From NCBI GenBank assembly GCA_046303515.1, contig JBKCGI010000027.1, forward strand, positions 1 through 19,983: a stretch of DNA of 19,983 nt, in the 5' to 3' direction. The stretch comes from M2408 sp046303515. GTDB taxonomy: Bacteria > Bacteroidota > Bacteroidia > Flavobacteriales_D > Crocinitomicaceae. Positions 1 through 7,828 of the stretch are shown here, one piece after another. The notes beneath the pieces are model-generated. The model did no database searches. It saw nothing but the letters and a program-made list of their open reading frames with translations, and was not told where the DNA came from. Numbering within the stretch: position 1 is the stretch's first letter; each line of letters opens with the position of its first letter. A program made the position numbers and the translations under genes.

Positions 1-294
1 TCTTTATTTAACCTCATCGAATCGTTTGTTTCTGCGCCAGATTTATTAATTTATTTGCGTGCAAGTGTCCCGACTTTGGTAAACCACATTCAAACTAGAG
101 GACGTGATTACGAAGAAAGTATCCGTTTGGATTATTTGAAACGTTTGAACGAGCGTTACGAAGCTTGGATTTCTACTTACGACAAAGGAAAAATGATTAT
201 CATTGACATTGACAACAACAATTTTATCAGCAATCAAGAGGATTTAGGGAAAATTATCAATTTGATTGATGCAGAAATAAACGGATTATTTTAG
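1..294 (+). CDS. Deoxynucleoside kinase, C-terminal part (5' end outside window)
   Basis: The reading frame is open from the first base and ends with TAG at 292-294, giving about 97 codons of the C-terminal part. The visible protein includes PDLLIYLRASVPTLVNHI followed by QTRGRDYEESI and a helix rich in Arg and Lys. This is the strand plus arginine-bearing LID region typical of the dNK family (dCK/dGK/bacterial deoxyadenosine kinase), which transfers phosphate from ATP to deoxynucleosides in the cytosolic salvage pathway. The IIDIDNNNF strand and a final amphipathic helix complete the Rossmann-like kinase fold. The P-loop lies upstream and cannot be checked. Substrate preference (dAdo, dGuo or dCyd) cannot be decided from this part. 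The codons from position 1 to the first candidate start at 55 read naturally as kinase sequence, so that codon is internal. Confidence 0.85.
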   Translation, partial: SLFNLIESFVSAPDLLIYLRASVPTLVNHIQTRGRDYEESIRLDYLKRLNERYEAWISTYDKGKMIIIDIDNNNFISNQEDLGKIINLIDAEINGLF

Positions 295-349
295 ACCTTT
301 TAGAATAATTTTCTGATTATTAACGTTTCATTACTAGAAAATATTTTTT

Positions 350-1009
350 TTGAAAATAATTGGAATCATATTATTGTACTTTTCTCTGCAAATGAACTTT
401 TATTTTGCACAAGATGAAGGTGCAGACCCAATTTATTACAAATTAATAATCCCCAAACATTCCTATTCCATAGATTTTGCGCTTCCAGTTCCGATTGCAA
501 ATAAACCCTTCAAAGGAATTATGCAAGGTTTGGTACGCTTTTCAGGATCATATCAATATGCCTTGAAATCAAATTTAAGCGTTGGTTTGGGATTTAATTA
601 CACCTATTTCTACATCAATCGCTTCAAAATTACACCTCAAATTTTAGGCGGAATGCATCTCGGAAATGCCTATTTTAAATTGGCCTACGAAAAATATACT
701 TCTGAAAGAGTTGGCTATGATGTCGGTGTTAAAATTGGCTATTCCAGAAATTATTTCCACTCAGATTCTCTACAAACGCCGAACATAGTTCAATCAACAA
801 TTGTCGAACCGTATGCAGCTTTTTGTTTAACAGCTAGTGAAAAAACAGCCTACAAATGGATGGTATCTTATTCTTTTCTTGGCTTTGGCTTCACACCTGA
901 ACGAATTGGAGATTTTGTAAACCAAGATTATCAATTAAGCGAATACAAACGTGTTACACGCTTTTTATCTTTTGGTTTTTCGTATTCGCACTATTTTAAG
1001 CAGTGGTGA
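350..1009 (+). CDS. Exported protein, probable outer-membrane beta-barrel, unknown function
   Basis: This 219-residue protein is not a family I recognise by name. Residues 1-20 (MKIIGIILLYFSLQMNFYFA) look like a signal peptide cut before QDEG. The rest alternates short hydrophobic and aromatic strands (for example SVGLGFNYTYFYI, AYFKLAYEKY, VGVKIGYSRNYF, FLSFGFSYSHYF) and ends in a terminal Trp, as expected for a small outer-membrane barrel whose C-terminal aromatic residue is read by the BAM machinery. The start is TTG at 350: an in-frame stop lies just upstream at 335, and the only later ATG (392) would remove most of the signal peptide. The gene follows the kinase by 55 nt with no visible terminator between them. 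The barrel assignment is inferred from pattern only. Confidence 0.65.
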   Translation: MKIIGIILLYFSLQMNFYFAQDEGADPIYYKLIIPKHSYSIDFALPVPIANKPFKGIMQGLVRFSGSYQYALKSNLSVGLGFNYTYFYINRFKITPQILGGMHLGNAYFKLAYEKYTSERVGYDVGVKIGYSRNYFHSDSLQTPNIVQSTIVEPYAAFCLTASEKTAYKWMVSYSFLGFGFTPERIGDFVNQDYQLSEYKRVTRFLSFGFSYSHYFKQW

Positions 1010-1103
1010 TTTCTTATTTACTAATTGTTCCATGGTGATTAGAAGTTAATCAAAAAATGTAACAACAATTCCTGTTTTCGTTATTATTTAAAACCAGACA
1101 ATT

Positions 1104-1988
1104 ATGAAAACATTTAGCCATATTCCAGTTTTTGCAAGCTTAATTTTCGTTGTTTTTGCATTCAATAAAAGAAGTAATAACGTTGGAGAATTAGAAGTTA
1201 TTACACTTGAACAAGCATTAAAAGAAAATTTACTTACGGCGACTTTTCAAGCGAATGGAAATTATTCCGGCAACTCTCTGGCATGTAAAATGAAAAATTT
1301 AAAGACAAAATCGTATAAAATTGTCATTCCGGCCGGCACCTATTTTATGGCTCCAAGTACCGACGAGCAGGATTTGATCATTCCACAAGAAGAATTTTTT
1401 GTATTAAAAACAAATGAATCAAAAAGTATTGTTTTAAATGGCTATTGCTGCAATTTAAGCAATCATGCACCCACAGAAGATGGAAAATTCACTTTGATTC
1501 CAAGTAAAGCGCCAAAAGAAATGCCAAAGTTATTAGCTTTTTTAAAAGGGAAAAAATATGAAAATCACACTTTGCAAGATGCGATTTGGGCAGTGACAAA
1601 TAAATCGTCGGTTACGAATGTTTATGGAACAGATGCAAAGGCTGTCGAAGCTTTGAGGAAAGAATTATTTGCCTTAACTGGCCAAAAAGAAGATTGGTAT
1701 CAGTCTCCTCAACAAACAACTGTAAACGAAGATCGTTCCATTAATCGAGAAACCGCTTCAATCTCAGGAGATTTGGAATATGAAGCCAAAAAAGGATCTA
1801 AAGTTCACACCGAAGTTTTTAGTCCTGAGGGAACTGTAAAAATAAAAACCGATGATAAAGAACTGACGATGAGTGGTACTTTGTCATTTCACTTTAAAGT
1901 TGAAGTTCAAGGGTGGAAAAAAGGGAAATATCAAGTAAAAGTGATTGAGAATTCGAAAGTTATAAAGTCTTATGATTTTAACGTTTAA
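1104..1988 (+). CDS. Secreted two-domain protein of unknown function
   Basis: This 294-residue protein starts at an ATG with a hydrophobic N-terminus (HIPVFASLIFVVFAF, residues 6-20) that is a plausible signal peptide or anchor. Residues 36-175 form one domain. It has the segment YKIVIPAGTYF, a Cys-Cys pair in NGYCCNLSNHAP (115-116), and IWAVTN at 161-166, a layout seen in extracellular thioester-like and adhesin-associated domains. I cannot confirm the family. Residues 215-294 look like a small beta-sandwich (VHTEVFSPEGTVKIKTDD, then KYQVKVIENSKVIKSYDF). The C-terminus does not show a recognisable T9SS sorting motif. The gene stands 94 nt after the barrel gene and 261 nt before the next one, and has no clear promoter box. 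Confidence 0.7.
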   Translation: MKTFSHIPVFASLIFVVFAFNKRSNNVGELEVITLEQALKENLLTATFQANGNYSGNSLACKMKNLKTKSYKIVIPAGTYFMAPSTDEQDLIIPQEEFFVLKTNESKSIVLNGYCCNLSNHAPTEDGKFTLIPSKAPKEMPKLLAFLKGKKYENHTLQDAIWAVTNKSSVTNVYGTDAKAVEALRKELFALTGQKEDWYQSPQQTTVNEDRSINRETASISGDLEYEAKKGSKVHTEVFSPEGTVKIKTDDKELTMSGTLSFHFKVEVQGWKKGKYQVKVIENSKVIKSYDFNV

Positions 1989-2249
1989 AAAATCTTTTTA
2001 AAGAACGTGTAAGCTGCTTTTTCTGTCTGCAATTCCAAGAAGCTATTTTTGACTTCCTTTTTCAATACCTTTTCCCTGTGCTTCTAAAGTCGCAAGGTAA
2101 AACGTTTTCAAAATCTTGCCAAAAACAGCTTGCTTTCCATTTCCGCCAGGGCAGACTTTCGTTAACAATTTGTTAATTGTCAGCTAAATAAAATTTGTGG
2201 TACGGACTTTGAAAATAAAAAAATCATTAACTTTATTAAAAAATTCATT
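1989..2249. other. 261-bp intergenic region with structured, GC-richer segment
   Basis: This is the longest gene-free stretch. About 2000-2160 is less AT-rich than nearby spacers. It contains an inverted repeat, AAGCTATTTTTG (2040-2051) with CAAAAACAGCTT (2120-2131), matching at 11 of 12 positions over a 68-nt loop. All six frames are broken by stops and no protein family is recognisable. TTAACAATTTGTTAA (2162-2176) is a separate small palindrome. Near the next gene, TTTG (2208-2211) and TAACTTTA (2228-2235) resemble a weakened -33/-7 promoter. The first part could be an unannotated RNA, a dispersed repeat or a gene remnant. Confidence 0.4.
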
Positions 2250-3869
2250 ATGATAAAAAAAACACTACTATTAAGCATATTCTCCATAGGATATTTAATT
2301 AGTTCTTTTGCACAAACAACTTCAAATTTTGTTGTTTTTTCAGAGGATGCTTCCCTTTTTTACGTGATCATGAACGGTATCAAACAAAATATCGAACCAA
2401 AATCTAACGTCAAAATCACAGGTTTGACCAATCCAAATAACCAAGTGACTATTGTTTTCGCAAATGAAAAGTTAGGTTCAGTGAAAAAAAACATTTGGTT
2501 TCCTGAAATGGGTATGGAAGCAACTGCGAAAATTACTAAAACTAAAAAAGGCATGAAATTGCGTTATTTTGGTGAGGTTCCTATTGCAAGTGCTCCAGCT
2601 ACAAATGCTTGGACAACAACTTATTCTACGAGTGAACCAACTTCAAATGTCGGTACTAGTACTTCAACAAATACAAGTAATACAAATACGACCAATAACG
2701 GAACAACAACTAGTGGAACAACTGGAAATGGAACAACTTGGAATACTAATTCTAACACAAATATTTCTACCAGCACAAGCACAACTTCAAATACCACAAC
2801 AAATACAACGAGTAATTTACCAGTTGAAACAAACAATACAGTTACTACCAATTCAAGTTCTACGAATACATCCAATTCTGGAAATGCTGTAGATATGAAT
2901 TACATGTGGAAAGCGGGAACCTTTTACCAATTTTCGGCTATTCAAACCGATAATGTTGCAACTTCGATGATGGGAATGAGCATGAAAGATCAATTCAAAA
3001 CAACTACAGATTTTGGATTGTATATCAGCAATGTAACGCCACAAGGTGAAGCAACTGGAATGTTATATTTGTTAAACTTCAATGTAGTAGATTCTAAAAA
3101 TCATGTTTTGGCTTCAATTAAAGATATTCCTAAATCGGCTATTCAAAGTGAAGTGAAAGTTGACAAAAAAGGGAAATTTACTTTTGCTAAAAAAATCATG
3201 TTAATCACAACAGACGCTGGAAACGTTTTGGCTTATGGAAAAGCAGACGGAAATTCGATGTCAGTTGGAGGTCAAGCAGGAAATATGCAAGTAGACGCTT
3301 ACGCAGAATTTGATCCAAAAACAGGAAATTTGAAAGCGGGTTACAATGTGAAAGAAATCAAAACAACAAAAAAAGTATCAGTTACGGTAAACGAAAACAC
3401 AGATATGATTGATGTTTTACCTTACGATTATTTGGAATTATTAGCTCTACCAGAAGGTTCAGTTGCTCAAGGCGACAAAGCTACCATGCGTGCAGGATTG
3501 TATAACATTGATGTAACTACAACTTCAATCGCAAATGGTTTAGCTAGTTTAAACTACAAAATGAGCACCAACAAATCTAACGACATGTTCACTGGAAACG
3601 CCAACACACAAAGTGGAACGGACGGTAACGGAATGAATGTTTCTACTGAAGGTTTTGGAGATATGGGAAATATCGAAATGACACAAGAAGACAAAAACGC
3701 GATGGACATGATGAAAGGAATAACACCTGACATGACTTGCGACATCACAAGTTCATTCAATTACGCAACTGGAATGTTCGACCAAGTTTCAGGAACCATG
3801 AACACGACAATGGATGCAATGGGGATGAAAATGGAAGTGAAATCATTTCTGCAAATGAAGAAATTATAA
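2250..3869 (+). CDS. Exported protein with Thr/Ser/Asn-rich linker, unknown function
   Basis: This 539-residue protein has a clear signal peptide (about residues 1-21, ending SSFAQ). Residues 22-112 form a compact N-terminal domain (NFVVFSEDASLFYVIMNGIKQ). Residues about 121-211 are a low-complexity linker made almost entirely of Thr, Ser, Asn and Gly. A large C-terminal domain (about 214-539) follows, rich in Met and Asn, with predicted beta strands. I recognise the N-terminal segment as a type found in Flavobacteriales exported proteins but cannot give a function. The long ORFs in other frames across 2569-2892 are by-products of the biased linker composition. The gene ends at a strong terminator (3891-3924) facing a convergent gene, so it is the last gene of its transcript. 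Confidence 0.8.
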   Translation: MIKKTLLLSIFSIGYLISSFAQTTSNFVVFSEDASLFYVIMNGIKQNIEPKSNVKITGLTNPNNQVTIVFANEKLGSVKKNIWFPEMGMEATAKITKTKKGMKLRYFGEVPIASAPATNAWTTTYSTSEPTSNVGTSTSTNTSNTNTTNNGTTTSGTTGNGTTWNTNSNTNISTSTSTTSNTTTNTTSNLPVETNNTVTTNSSSTNTSNSGNAVDMNYMWKAGTFYQFSAIQTDNVATSMMGMSMKDQFKTTTDFGLYISNVTPQGEATGMLYLLNFNVVDSKNHVLASIKDIPKSAIQSEVKVDKKGKFTFAKKIMLITTDAGNVLAYGKADGNSMSVGGQAGNMQVDAYAEFDPKTGNLKAGYNVKEIKTTKKVSVTVNENTDMIDVLPYDYLELLALPEGSVAQGDKATMRAGLYNIDVTTTSIANGLASLNYKMSTNKSNDMFTGNANTQSGTDGNGMNVSTEGFGDMGNIEMTQEDKNAMDMMKGITPDMTCDITSSFNYATGMFDQVSGTMNTTMDAMGMKMEVKSFLQMKKL

Positions 3870-3890
3870 AATATAATATAATTTTAAAGG

Positions 3891-3924
3891 AAAGGATTTG
3901 TCTTCGGATGAATCCTTTTTTTTT
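3891..3924 (+). terminator. Intrinsic terminator with TTCG tetraloop between convergent genes
   Basis: AAAGGATT and AATCCTTT form a perfect outer stem that continues through TGTC/GATG (two G-U pairs) to a TTCG loop, then a run of T from 3916 to 3924. It lies 22 nt after the stop of the Thr/Ser/Asn-linker gene. The T-run overlaps the stop codon of the convergent SirB1-like gene. On the minus strand the same stem has only a weak T tract, so it acts chiefly on the plus strand. Confidence 0.85.
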
Positions 3925-4798
3925 ATTCAAAAACAGACCTCAACTCCGTCAGTTCCTCAACTTTTTCAGCATTTCCTACTTGCTGAAAGGAAGCAATTAA
4001 GTTGGTAATCATGCGCTGAATCATAACAGAATTCGAACAAGGCTCAAAGTGATTTCTTTCTGGAGTAACTTTCAATTGGGCTAAAAATTGAACGATGTCA
4101 TTTTCATAAAAAATCGTTCCTTTCGAATAGGTGTTGATGTAGAAAAGTACGCCATATTTACTTTTTTCATCCATCATCAACTGAATTTTATCCTTATCCA
4201 TGTAGCAAACCACAAAATGATTTGGCAAATTGACTCCATAAACAGGAATATCCAATTGCTGAGCAATCACACTGTAGATCAAACTTAAAGTAAGTGGATT
4301 TCCTTTTTTAGTTTCTAAAACAGTATTGATAAATGAATTCAAAGGCGAATGGAAAGCTTGGGTATTTCCTTTAAAATGATGAATCTCGTAAAAAACCTTA
4401 TTGAAGGTTTTGATTTTTTCAAAGGCAGTCTGCTGTAAGTTAATTTCCAGCCAAATATCTTTTTTTATCTTTTCAATTTCTTTGTAAATCTGTTCCGCTT
4501 TTAATCCTGGATATTGATATTTAGCAACGATGATTGCTCCAGTTAGTAAATCCTTTTCTACGGAATTTTTCCAGTCGGTTAATTCTTGTTTGCTGTTTTC
4601 AAATTGAATTTCGTGAACGATTTGTTCAATGCGATGCTGAAAAAGTAAACCAAAATCTTGACTTTCCCAAGAGTCTTCCAAGTAAGGAATCGCATCTTGT
4701 CCATAGGATTTTAGCTGACAACGAACATGTTCAAAGATGTGATCGTCGGGATCATCAATCAACTTTATTAAAGCTTGAACAGATTTTTCGTTTATCAT
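3923..4798 (-). CDS. SirB1/transglutaminase-like family protein
   Basis: This 291-residue protein shows the SirB1-type transglutaminase-like core (Transglut_core2) around residues 164-199: KKGNPLTLSLIYSVIAQQL, then DIPVYGVNLPNHFVV with His194. The first 60 residues are helical and resemble a HEAT-like or capping region. In true transglutaminases a catalytic Cys begins the core helix. Here the only cysteines are at about 27, 198 and 254, so the classical Cys-His-Asp triad appears incomplete, as in many SirB1 relatives. Enzymatic activity is therefore doubtful, and the cellular role of the family is poorly known. The ATG at 4798 is well placed: a perfect -7 box (TATCTTTG) ends 4 nt before it, predicting a leaderless mRNA. 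It converges with the preceding gene and is divergent from aroC. Confidence 0.82.
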   Translation of the reverse strand: MINEKSVQALIKLIDDPDDHIFEHVRCQLKSYGQDAIPYLEDSWESQDFGLLFQHRIEQIVHEIQFENSKQELTDWKNSVEKDLLTGAIIVAKYQYPGLKAEQIYKEIEKIKKDIWLEINLQQTAFEKIKTFNKVFYEIHHFKGNTQAFHSPLNSFINTVLETKKGNPLTLSLIYSVIAQQLDIPVYGVNLPNHFVVCYMDKDKIQLMMDEKSKYGVLFYINTYSKGTIFYENDIVQFLAQLKVTPERNHFEPCSNSVMIQRMITNLIASFQQVGNAEKVEELTELRSVFE

Positions 4799-4802
4799 GT
4801 GA

Positions 4803-4810
4803 CAAAGATA
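4803..4810 (-). promoter_or_regulatory. -7 box of the SirB1-like gene, 4 nt from the ATG
   Basis: On the minus strand TATCTTTG matches TAnnTTTG exactly, followed by TCAC and the ATG. With the start point normally a few bases after the final G, the mRNA would begin at or next to the start codon. Confidence 0.65.
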
Positions 4811-4939
4811 TGCGAACTTAATTTCGATTTAACAGACTGAAAATGAACTTTTGAATAGCAAAATGTTAATTAACTACTTTAAATAGCCTTTAATTGAGAC
4901 AAAACATCAAAACTTTTATCTTAAAGTTACGAATTTTTC

Positions 4940-4969
4940 TTCAAAAAAAAGAATAAATCCTTACTTTTG
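4940..4969 (+). promoter_or_regulatory. aroC promoter with -7 box 4 nt from the ATG
   Basis: TACTTTTG (4962-4969) matches TAnnTTTG exactly and is followed by TTCT and the ATG of aroC. A weak -33 element, TTC at 4940-4942, lies at a 19-nt spacing. Because the AroC N-terminus is fixed by conservation, this is the firmest case in the window for a leaderless message. Confidence 0.7.
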
Positions 4970-4973
4970 TTCT

Positions 4974-6050
4974 ATGGCAGGCTCAGTTTACGGTACGATT
5001 TTTAAACTTTCAACCTTTGGTGAATCACATGGCACAGCAATTGGCGGTGTTATTGATGGTTTTCCTTCTAATGTAGAAATTGATTTTGATTTCATTCAAC
5101 AAGAATTGGATCGCAGAAAACCTGGTCAATCGAAAATCGTTACACAACGAAAAGAAGCTGATGAGGTGAAATTTTTGTCTGGAATTTTTGAAGGAAAATC
5201 TACGGGTGCTCCAATTGGTTTCATGATTGAAAATACCAATGCCAAATCCAACGATTACGAGCATTTGAAAGACACTTTCCGTCCTTCTCATGCAGATTTC
5301 ACCTACCAAGAAAAATATGGAAACCGAGATCACCGCGGAGGAGGAAGATCTAGTGCAAGAGAAACGGCTTCACGAGTTGTTGCTGGTGCTTTAGCAAAAT
5401 TGTATTTGAAACAAGTTGGAATTGAAATCACTGCTTTTGTTGATCAAGTTGGGAAAATCAGAATTCCAACAGAAGCTAAAATAGATTTTACTGAAATTGA
5501 AAATAATCCAGTTCGCTGTGCACATTCAGAAACCGCGCAACAAATGGAAGTTTTGATTGCTGAAACCAAGAAAAAAGGCGACACTGTTGGCGGTAGTGTT
5601 TTTTGTAACATTTCGGGTGTTCCGGTTGGTTTGGGTGAACCTGTTTTTGATAAATTGCATGCCGAATTAGGAAAAGCAATGTTGTCCATCAATGCTGCGA
5701 AAGGCTTTGAATATGGTTCTGGGTTTGACGGAATTGAAATGTTTGGTTCGCAACACAACGATTTGTTTGAAACGGATGGATCTACAAAAACCAACTACAG
5801 CGGAGGTATCCAAGGAGGAATTTCCAACGGAATGCCAATTTATTTTCGTACAGCTTTTAAACCTGTTGCAACTTTAATCCAAAAACAAGAAAGCATCAAC
5901 GCTTCTGGAGATAAAATCATTCTTGAAGGAAAAGGTCGCCACGACCCTTGTGTTGTCCCTCGTGCTGTTCCCATTGTGGAAGCTATGGCAGCGATTGTTT
6001 TATTGGATTTTTATTTGAGGTTTAGGGCTTATTCAATTGTAAACATTTGA
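4974..6050 (+). CDS. aroC: Chorismate synthase
   Basis: AroC converts 5-enolpyruvylshikimate-3-phosphate to chorismate using reduced FMN, the last step of the shikimate pathway, in the cytosol. All three family signatures are visible: GESHGTAIGGVIDGFPSN (residues 16-33, His19), the stretch GNRDHRGGGRSSARE (116-130, His120) followed by TASRVVAGA, and GRHDPCVVPRAVPIVEAM from residue 321. Length (358 aa) is normal for bacterial AroC. The N-terminus MAGSVYGTIFKLSTFGESHG fits the family exactly, which fixes the ATG at 4974. A perfect -7 box (TACTTTTG) ends only 4 nt before that ATG, so the message is probably leaderless. The last dozen residues (YLRFRAYSIVNI) are divergent but beyond the catalytic part. 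No other shikimate-pathway gene is next to it. Confidence 0.97.
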   Translation: MAGSVYGTIFKLSTFGESHGTAIGGVIDGFPSNVEIDFDFIQQELDRRKPGQSKIVTQRKEADEVKFLSGIFEGKSTGAPIGFMIENTNAKSNDYEHLKDTFRPSHADFTYQEKYGNRDHRGGGRSSARETASRVVAGALAKLYLKQVGIEITAFVDQVGKIRIPTEAKIDFTEIENNPVRCAHSETAQQMEVLIAETKKKGDTVGGSVFCNISGVPVGLGEPVFDKLHAELGKAMLSINAAKGFEYGSGFDGIEMFGSQHNDLFETDGSTKTNYSGGIQGGISNGMPIYFRTAFKPVATLIQKQESINASGDKIILEGKGRHDPCVVPRAVPIVEAMAAIVLLDFYLRFRAYSIVNI

Positions 6051-6068
6051 GATTATCTTAATTTAGTA

Positions 6069-6524
6069 TCATTTATTTTCCTTAGCAATTTTCTCTCCAA
6101 TTTTTTGTCCTATCTGCGCACCCCATTTTTGTCCAACCTCCATTGATTCTACAGTGATTACAGGAATTGCTTTTGCATATTTCCTACCTATTTCACTTTC
6201 GTAAAATAGAATAATTCCATTAAGTTCTTCGATAGAAAATTGTTTTTGATAAACGGGTACAAGCATTTCTGTTAAATCATTCAAAGAGGTCTTTAAAAAT
6301 TCCTTTTCTAATTCATCCCAAAACTTTTCCTCAATACCCGTATATGAATTTTTAAACGGAACTACCATCTGCTTTATAGCCCCCTTAAAAGATTCCTCTG
6401 CACCAGAGATTTCAAACATTTTTTTTAATACTTTTGAATATTCTTTGTTATCTGATTGAGACATAGAAAAATTCCCAAAAGTCATTAACATTAAAGTTAA
6501 TAATATGATTTTATTTACTTTCAT
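6069..6524 (-). CDS. DUF2059 domain exported protein
   Basis: This 151-residue protein has a signal peptide (about 1-22, MKVNKIILLTLMLMTFGNFSMS) and a helical DUF2059 domain. The tell-tale segment is LVPVYQKQFSIEELNGIILFYESEIGRKYAKAIPVI (about 92-127), in which a helix pair is followed by an FYxSxxGRK turn. The family is common in Gram-negative bacteria and its biochemical role is not established. The gene begins 18 nt after the thiolase stop on the same strand and probably ends that transcript. Its tail converges with aroC, 18 bp away, with no obvious hairpin between them. A link with fatty-acid oxidation is inferred from position only. Confidence 0.85.
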   Translation of the reverse strand: MKVNKIILLTLMLMTFGNFSMSQSDNKEYSKVLKKMFEISGAEESFKGAIKQMVVPFKNSYTGIEEKFWDELEKEFLKTSLNDLTEMLVPVYQKQFSIEELNGIILFYESEIGRKYAKAIPVITVESMEVGQKWGAQIGQKIGEKIAKENK

Positions 6525-6542
6525 TTTTAAATTATTTAAATC

Positions 6543-7724
6543 TTACATCATCTCAATCACCCCTGCTGCACCTTGTCCAGTTCCCACACACATCGTCACA
6601 ACACCAAATTTCTCTTTACGTTTTTTCAATTCATTCATCATTTGAACAGATAATTTCGCGCCAGAACAACCCAATGGATGTCCCAATGCAATTGCGCCAC
6701 CGTTTACGTTTACCAATTCAGGATTAAGTTGTAATTCTCTTGTAACGGCTAAAGATTGAGAAGCAAAGGCTTCATTTAATTCAAATAAATTGATATCACT
6801 TTGTTTCAAACCTGCCATTTTGATTGCTTTTGGAATGGCGTCCACTGGTCCAATTCCCATGATGCGAGGCTCAACGCCTACAACTGCATAACTCACCAAT
6901 CGGGCAATTGGTTCGATGTTTAATTCTTTGACCATTTTTTCAGACATCACTAAAACAAAAGCAGCACCATCTGAAGTTTGAGATGAGTTTCCAGCAGTTA
7001 CACTTCCTCCATTTGCAAAAACGGGTTTCAAAGCATTTAAAGCTTCAATGGTACTCGCACGAGGACCTTCATCTGTGTCAACAATATAATTTTTTACTTG
7101 ACGTTTTTCGCTTTCGTCCAAGAAAATTTGCTCCACTGAAATTGGTACAATGTCGTCTTTAAATCGTCCTGATTTTATCGCCGCAATTGCTTTTTCGTGA
7201 GATTTTAAAGCAAATATATCTTGATCTTCACGAGAAACATTAAATTGTTTGGCAACGGCTTCAGCAGTTAAACCCATTCCCCAATACCACGTCGGGTTAG
7301 TTTTTCCAACTTTTGGGTGAGGAACAACTCTCCAACCTCCCATTGGAATCAAAGACATCGATTCAGCTCCACCGGCAATGATGCAATCCGCAATTCCGTT
7401 TTCGATTTTAGCTGTGGCGATGGCAATGGTTTCCAAACCAGAAGAACAATATCTGTTTACGGTCATTCCAGGAACTTTATCCGTATTTAAACCCATCAAA
7501 GAAATCAATCTTCCCATGTTTAAACCTTGTTCTGCTTCAGGCATCGCGTTTCCGACAATCACATCTTCCACACGTGCTGGGTCCAATTGTGGAAATTGTG
7601 CCATCAAATGTTTGATAACTCCTGCTGCTAAATCGTCAGGTCGCATGAAACGAAAACCTCCTTTGTTTGCTTTTCCTACTGCGGTGCGGTAACCGGCTAC
7701 GATGTATGCTGTATTTTTTGACAT
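6543..7724 (-). CDS. fadA: Acetyl-CoA C-acyltransferase (3-ketoacyl-CoA thiolase)
   Basis: This thiolase cleaves 3-ketoacyl-CoA with CoA to acetyl-CoA and a shortened acyl-CoA, the last step of beta-oxidation. With the start I choose it has 393 residues, the usual length. The nucleophile Cys93 is in NRYCSSGLETI, the catalytic His349 in GGAIALGHPLGCSGA, and the second active Cys379 in MCVGTGQGAAGVIE. The frame extends upstream to 7778, but the extra 18 codons are translated from the inverted-repeat element at 7745-7817. The natural start is the ATG at 7724, giving MSKNTAYIVAGYRTAVG. It lies downstream of the FadN-like gene, a pairing also known from Bacillus fadNA, which is why I use the symbol. 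Synthesis of acetoacetyl-CoA is an alternative reaction for such enzymes. Confidence 0.93.
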   Translation of the reverse strand: MSKNTAYIVAGYRTAVGKANKGGFRFMRPDDLAAGVIKHLMAQFPQLDPARVEDVIVGNAMPEAEQGLNMGRLISLMGLNTDKVPGMTVNRYCSSGLETIAIATAKIENGIADCIIAGGAESMSLIPMGGWRVVPHPKVGKTNPTWYWGMGLTAEAVAKQFNVSREDQDIFALKSHEKAIAAIKSGRFKDDIVPISVEQIFLDESEKRQVKNYIVDTDEGPRASTIEALNALKPVFANGGSVTAGNSSQTSDGAAFVLVMSEKMVKELNIEPIARLVSYAVVGVEPRIMGIGPVDAIPKAIKMAGLKQSDINLFELNEAFASQSLAVTRELQLNPELVNVNGGAIALGHPLGCSGAKLSVQMMNELKKRKEKFGVVTMCVGTGQGAAGVIEMM

Positions 7725-7744
7725 AAATGTTGTTTTTAAGAACT

Positions 7745-7817
7745 TCCCCCTTTGGAGGGGGATTGAGGGGGAGGACAATTGTTAGGTCACCCACCTTTAT
7801 CCTCCCTCAAGGGAGGA
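7745..7817. repeat. G/C-rich double inverted-repeat element between fadN-like gene and thiolase
   Basis: In a low-GC chromosome this 73-bp stretch holds two strong hairpins: TCCCCCTTTGGAGGGGGA (7745-7762) and TCCTCCCTCAAGGGAGGA (7800-7817, an exact inverted repeat around CA). The segment GGGGGAGGA at 7767-7775 can also pair with TCCTCCC at 7800-7806, so a larger branched fold is possible. It looks like a dispersed intergenic repeat of REP or MITE type carried within an operon rather than a simple terminator, since there is no T-run after either stem in the transcribed direction. It could tune expression of the thiolase relative to the upstream gene. Whether other copies exist in the genome cannot be seen here. 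Confidence 0.65.
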
Positions 7818-7828
7818 GTAGTCTAAAA

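Noticed and set aside
1010..1103. Terminator after the barrel-protein gene
   Set aside because: Only a weak CTAAT/ATTAG pairing is present, with no T-run.
2569..2892. Long open frames on both strands across the Thr/Ser/Asn linker
   Set aside because: They arise from the biased codon composition of the real gene at 2250-3869. They have Gln/Leu- or Val-rich low-complexity translations and no start context.
7725..7778. Thiolase start at 7778 with 18 extra residues
   Set aside because: The extra codons come from the inverted-repeat element, and the conserved thiolase N-terminus begins at the ATG at 7724.
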